The notes below the pieces were generated by a model. That model was given only the letters and a program-made list of their open reading frames with translations, was not told where the DNA came from and made no database searches. Positions 62,005-64,000 of a DNA stretch of 64,000 nucleotides are shown here, piece by piece (positions within the stretch are counted from its first letter, which is position 1; the number at the start of each line of letters is the position of its first letter). The DNA is taken from assembly GCF_029240215.1 (NCBI RefSeq), contig NZ_JARBTK010000001.1:372001-436000 (forward strand). Direction: 5' to 3'. Source of the DNA: Chryseobacterium sp. (GTDB lineage: Bacteria; Bacteroidota; Bacteroidia; Flavobacteriales; Weeksellaceae). The translations under genes and the position numbers were made by a program.

Positions 62005-62202
62005 GAAGCTGTTAATTTAGTGATGAAAATTTGCAAATCTGACAAAACTCCTAGCCCCGATTGTAGTGGAAATCTTTTTTTGAAAAAAAATTGACTACGT
62101 CGAAGCACTTGGTTAGATTTGAAACGAAAAGCGGGAAATTGCTTCAAAAAATAAACTGCAATTCAACATAGTCAATAGTTCTTAAAAAATTAAATTACAA
62201 AT
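62005..62202. other. Gene-free stretch with a repeat scrap
   Basis: Contains AGCCCCGATTGTAGTGGAAA near 62053, a relative of the longer repeat at 28881-28983, and the AT-rich leader of the secreted hydrolase gene. Confidence 0.4.
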
Positions 62203-62946
62203 ATGATACGCTCAATTTTATTATCCACATTTCTTTTTACTTCAACAACAGTTTTCAGCCAAAATTTAAAACCCGTTTCTTATCAGGACGGTTCGCAAAA
62301 ACTGAACGGTTTGGTTACGTCAAATGCAGGAAAAAAACTTCCCGGAGTGTTGATTCTTCCCGCCTGGAAAGGAATTGACGATGAAGCGAAAGCTGCAGCC
62401 GCAGATTTAGAAAAACAAGGGTATGTTGCATTTATCGCAGACATTTACGGTGAAGGCAATATACCGACAGACAATGCTTCAGCGGCAAAAACAGCCGGAT
62501 TTTATAAGAAAGATTATGCTGCCTATCAAAAAAGAATTTCTCTGGCCTTGGAACAACTGAAGAAAAACGGTGCAATTTCTGATAAAATTGCAGTGATCGG
62601 TTATTGTTTTGGGGGAACCGGAGCTTTGGAATCTGCAAGAGGAAAATTACCGATTGTAGGTGTGGTTTCTATTCACGGAAGCATCGGAAAAGATCAATCA
62701 AGACCAAATGAACCCATTTCAACTAAAATTTTAGTAGAAAATCCCGCAGAAGATAAAGGGGTAACTCCTGAAGATTATAATAACTTGGTGAAAGAAATGA
62801 ATGAAGGAAAAGCAGACTGGCAAATCATTACTTACGCCAATTCAAAACATACTTTTACAGATCCGAAATCAGCAGATTACAATCCAGTGATGGCGAAAAG
62901 AGCCTGGAATCACACGCTTTTGTTTTTAAAAGAAATTTTGAAGTAA
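62203..62946 (+). CDS. Secreted dienelactone hydrolase-like enzyme
   Basis: 247-residue alpha/beta hydrolase with a signal peptide (ILLSTFLFTSTTVFSQ). The catalytic Cys lies in AVIGYCFGGTGALES, the Asp/His pair near the C-terminus in KHTFTDP, and the N-terminus has LPGVLILPAWKGIDDEAKA. This is the dienelactone hydrolase family, acting on lactones or related esters in the periplasm; the natural substrate is unknown. A hairpin terminator follows immediately. Confidence 0.9.
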   Translation: MIRSILLSTFLFTSTTVFSQNLKPVSYQDGSQKLNGLVTSNAGKKLPGVLILPAWKGIDDEAKAAAADLEKQGYVAFIADIYGEGNIPTDNASAAKTAGFYKKDYAAYQKRISLALEQLKKNGAISDKIAVIGYCFGGTGALESARGKLPIVGVVSIHGSIGKDQSRPNEPISTKILVENPAEDKGVTPEDYNNLVKEMNEGKADWQIITYANSKHTFTDPKSADYNPVMAKRAWNHTLLFLKEILK

Positions 62947-62963
62947 TTGAACTATAATAAATT

Positions 62964-62994
62964 AAAAACAACCTCATTGATTGAGGTTGTTTTT
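62964..62994. terminator. Bidirectional terminator
   Basis: AAAAACAACCTCA-ttgat-TGAGGTTGTTTTT between the two convergent genes; stem with T-runs on both strands. Confidence 0.85.
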
Positions 62995-62996
62995 GT

Positions 62997-63227
62997 TTAT
63001 AAATCACTGGTTGCATTACAATTAGAACACCACCAGTACTCAGTTTCTCTATCTTTCAACTTTATTTTTGATTTTTCTTCGCAGTTTTCACATACTTGCT
63101 CATCACTGTCAGTCTGCTTCGCTTCATAATCGCAACTAAAGCAACTCCAGCTCGTCAAATGAGTTTTCCCGTTGATAAACCAAGTAAATGAATTTTCTTT
63201 GCATTTAGGACAAATTTGTAACGCCAT
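62997..63227 (-). CDS. Double zinc-ribbon protein
   Basis: 76-residue cytosolic protein with two zinc-ribbon modules. The first has CPKCKENSF and WSCFSCDY (Cys6, Cys9, Cys29, Cys32), the second VCENCEEK and WWCSNCN. It resembles small zinc-binding proteins of unknown function. It lies 3 bp downstream of the cupin gene, probably in one transcript with it. Confidence 0.75.
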   Translation of the reverse strand: MALQICPKCKENSFTWFINGKTHLTSWSCFSCDYEAKQTDSDEQVCENCEEKSKIKLKDRETEYWWCSNCNATSDL

Positions 63228-63230
63228 ATT

Positions 63231-63599
63231 TTAAATTATTTCTTGTTCTCTATTCACTAAATCCATAGAAAAAGCAGGAAGACAAATTGCAATATATTCA
63301 CAAGGTTCTGAGAACGGATTACTGTAACGAATTCTTGCTCCTTTTTCAATCAAAATACTTTGTCCTTTTTCTAAAACTACAATTTCATCATCAATTTCAA
63401 ATTGTTTTTTCCCTGAAATAACGATTGTAAATTCATCAAATTCAGGAGTTTGGTGAGGCTCGCTCCAATTTGGAGGCGCAATCATGTGAGCTATAGAAAT
63501 ATTTGGATTCTGTGTGGAATTTCCCCAATGTTCTTCAATTAATTTTCCATCATCTGTAGGAACTACAAATGGTGATTTCTGAATTTTATATTTTTTCAT
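63231..63599 (-). CDS. Cupin-domain protein
   Basis: 122-residue single-domain cupin with the two conserved motifs, PNWSEPHQTPEFDEFTIVISGKKQFEID (motif 1 with His and Glu metal ligands) and GARIRYSNPFSEPCEYI (motif 2). A small-molecule binding or isomerising role is likely; the substrate is unknown. Two bp separate it from the upstream acetyltransferase gene, so the three leftward genes are an operon. Confidence 0.88.
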   Translation of the reverse strand: MKKYKIQKSPFVVPTDDGKLIEEHWGNSTQNPNISIAHMIAPPNWSEPHQTPEFDEFTIVISGKKQFEIDDEIVVLEKGQSILIEKGARIRYSNPFSEPCEYIAICLPAFSMDLVNREQEII

Positions 63600-63601
63600 T
63601 A

Positions 63602-64000
63602 TTAATTATTTTTATTTACAATTTCATACACAAAATTGGTTCTTGTCGGTTCACCAAAATAAGCAACTTCTTCTTCATTAACCTTTTTCCCGCCCAATCT
63701 TTCTAAAGCAATCTGTGAGCGGAAATTTTCTTTTCCGATGTGAAAGTAAACTTTGTCTACAAATTGAAAAATATAGTCCAACATCAGTTTTTTAATCTGC
63801 GGATTGATCCCTTTTCCCCATGAATTTGTTCCGTAAAATGTATATCCGATGAAAATACTTTTTTCAGATTCATCAAAATCATAAAAACGGGTGCTTCCTA
63901 AAATATCACCTGAAGATTTTTCAATAATTTTAAAAGCACCTTTACTTTCCATTGCGCCTTTAAAAAAGTTTTCAAAAACTTCTCTTTTGTAACGGTCTTT
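63602..64000 (-). CDS. GNAT acetyltransferase, 5' end beyond window
   Basis: At least 132 codons. The frame remains open past ATG 63952 to the window edge (DRYKREVFENFFKGAMESKG), so the true start is outside and the gene is partial here. GNAT features are FKIIEKSSGDILGSTRFYDF and the acetyl-CoA loop GYTFYGTNSWGKGINPQIKK, then ENFRSQIALERLGGKKV as in RimJ-type enzymes. It acetylates an amine, perhaps on an antibiotic or a ribosomal protein. Confidence 0.88.
   Translation of the reverse strand, partial: KDRYKREVFENFFKGAMESKGAFKIIEKSSGDILGSTRFYDFDESEKSIFIGYTFYGTNSWGKGINPQIKKLMLDYIFQFVDKVYFHIGKENFRSQIALERLGGKKVNEEEVAYFGEPTRTNFVYEIVNKNN

Overview
The window looks like chromosomal DNA of a flavobacterium of the Chryseobacterium type (Bacteroidota, Weeksellaceae). 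It is AT-rich. The core block at the right end (trxB, holA, crcB, tRNA-Ser) reads as this group, LytTR/LytS-type signalling pairs and AraC regulators are frequent, the CusA-TolC fusion is typical of Bacteroidota, and where a promoter can be proposed it has the Bacteroidota -7 form TAnnTTTG. The genus is an inference from protein character; no search was run.

Layout. (1) 1-6 kb: an array of unrelated genes (aldo/keto reductase, MdaB-like quinone reductase, LytTR regulator and kinase, membrane metallophosphatase, YoaK/DUF1275) separated by three same-orientation ~125-140 bp imperfect palindromes built like integron attC sites; a degenerate fourth copy lies inverted near 8.0 kb. (2) 6.3-14.6 kb: siderophore-interacting protein with an AraC regulator, then a redox island of three short-chain dehydrogenases, a Crp-family regulator with a matching pair of operators, two paralogous AraC regulators, a DoxX-like protein and a decayed third AraC gene. 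(3) 14.9-23.3 kb: one rightward operon for a MacAB/TolC-like ABC export system with a PagL-like lipid A deacylase, a 69-residue Tyr/Cys-rich mini-protein between permease and ATPase, and its own kinase/LytTR pair. (4) 23.4-35.6 kb: an RND efflux operon with two damaged genes (adaptor with an in-frame stop, thioredoxin with an apparent one-base deletion), then sulfur and stress genes (OsmC, rhodanese, Crp/Fnr regulator, BON protein, persulfide dioxygenase-rhodanese). (5) 35.7-41.5 kb: zinc alcohol dehydrogenase beside an aldehyde dehydrogenase pseudogene, two YceI-like proteins flanking a porin, PAP2 phosphatase, haem-binding protein. (6) 41.6-47.7 kb: CusB and a CusA-TolC fusion (metal efflux). 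(7) 47.9-51.9 kb: a TetR-controlled divergon with tandem operators, then DUF1203 and Ada. (8) 51.9-58.5 kb: an accessory, scarred region with fused gene fragments, an IS3 scrap, a tyrosine recombinase facing a perfect 20-bp inverted-repeat pair that encloses 182 bp, three orphan genes, and a truncated second recombinase against tRNA-Ser. (9) 58.5-64 kb: core genes (crcB, trxB, holA) and small conserved genes; a GNAT gene runs off the right edge.

The two most interesting signals are the probable recombinase-driven invertible switch at 55.55-55.78 kb, which may flip a promoter between the recombinase and the orphan genes, and the attC-like cassette array at 1.7-5.8 kb, where the first bases of each cassette complement the start of its closing repeat, as expected for integron cassettes. 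Gene decay is unusually visible: at least nine broken or partial genes.
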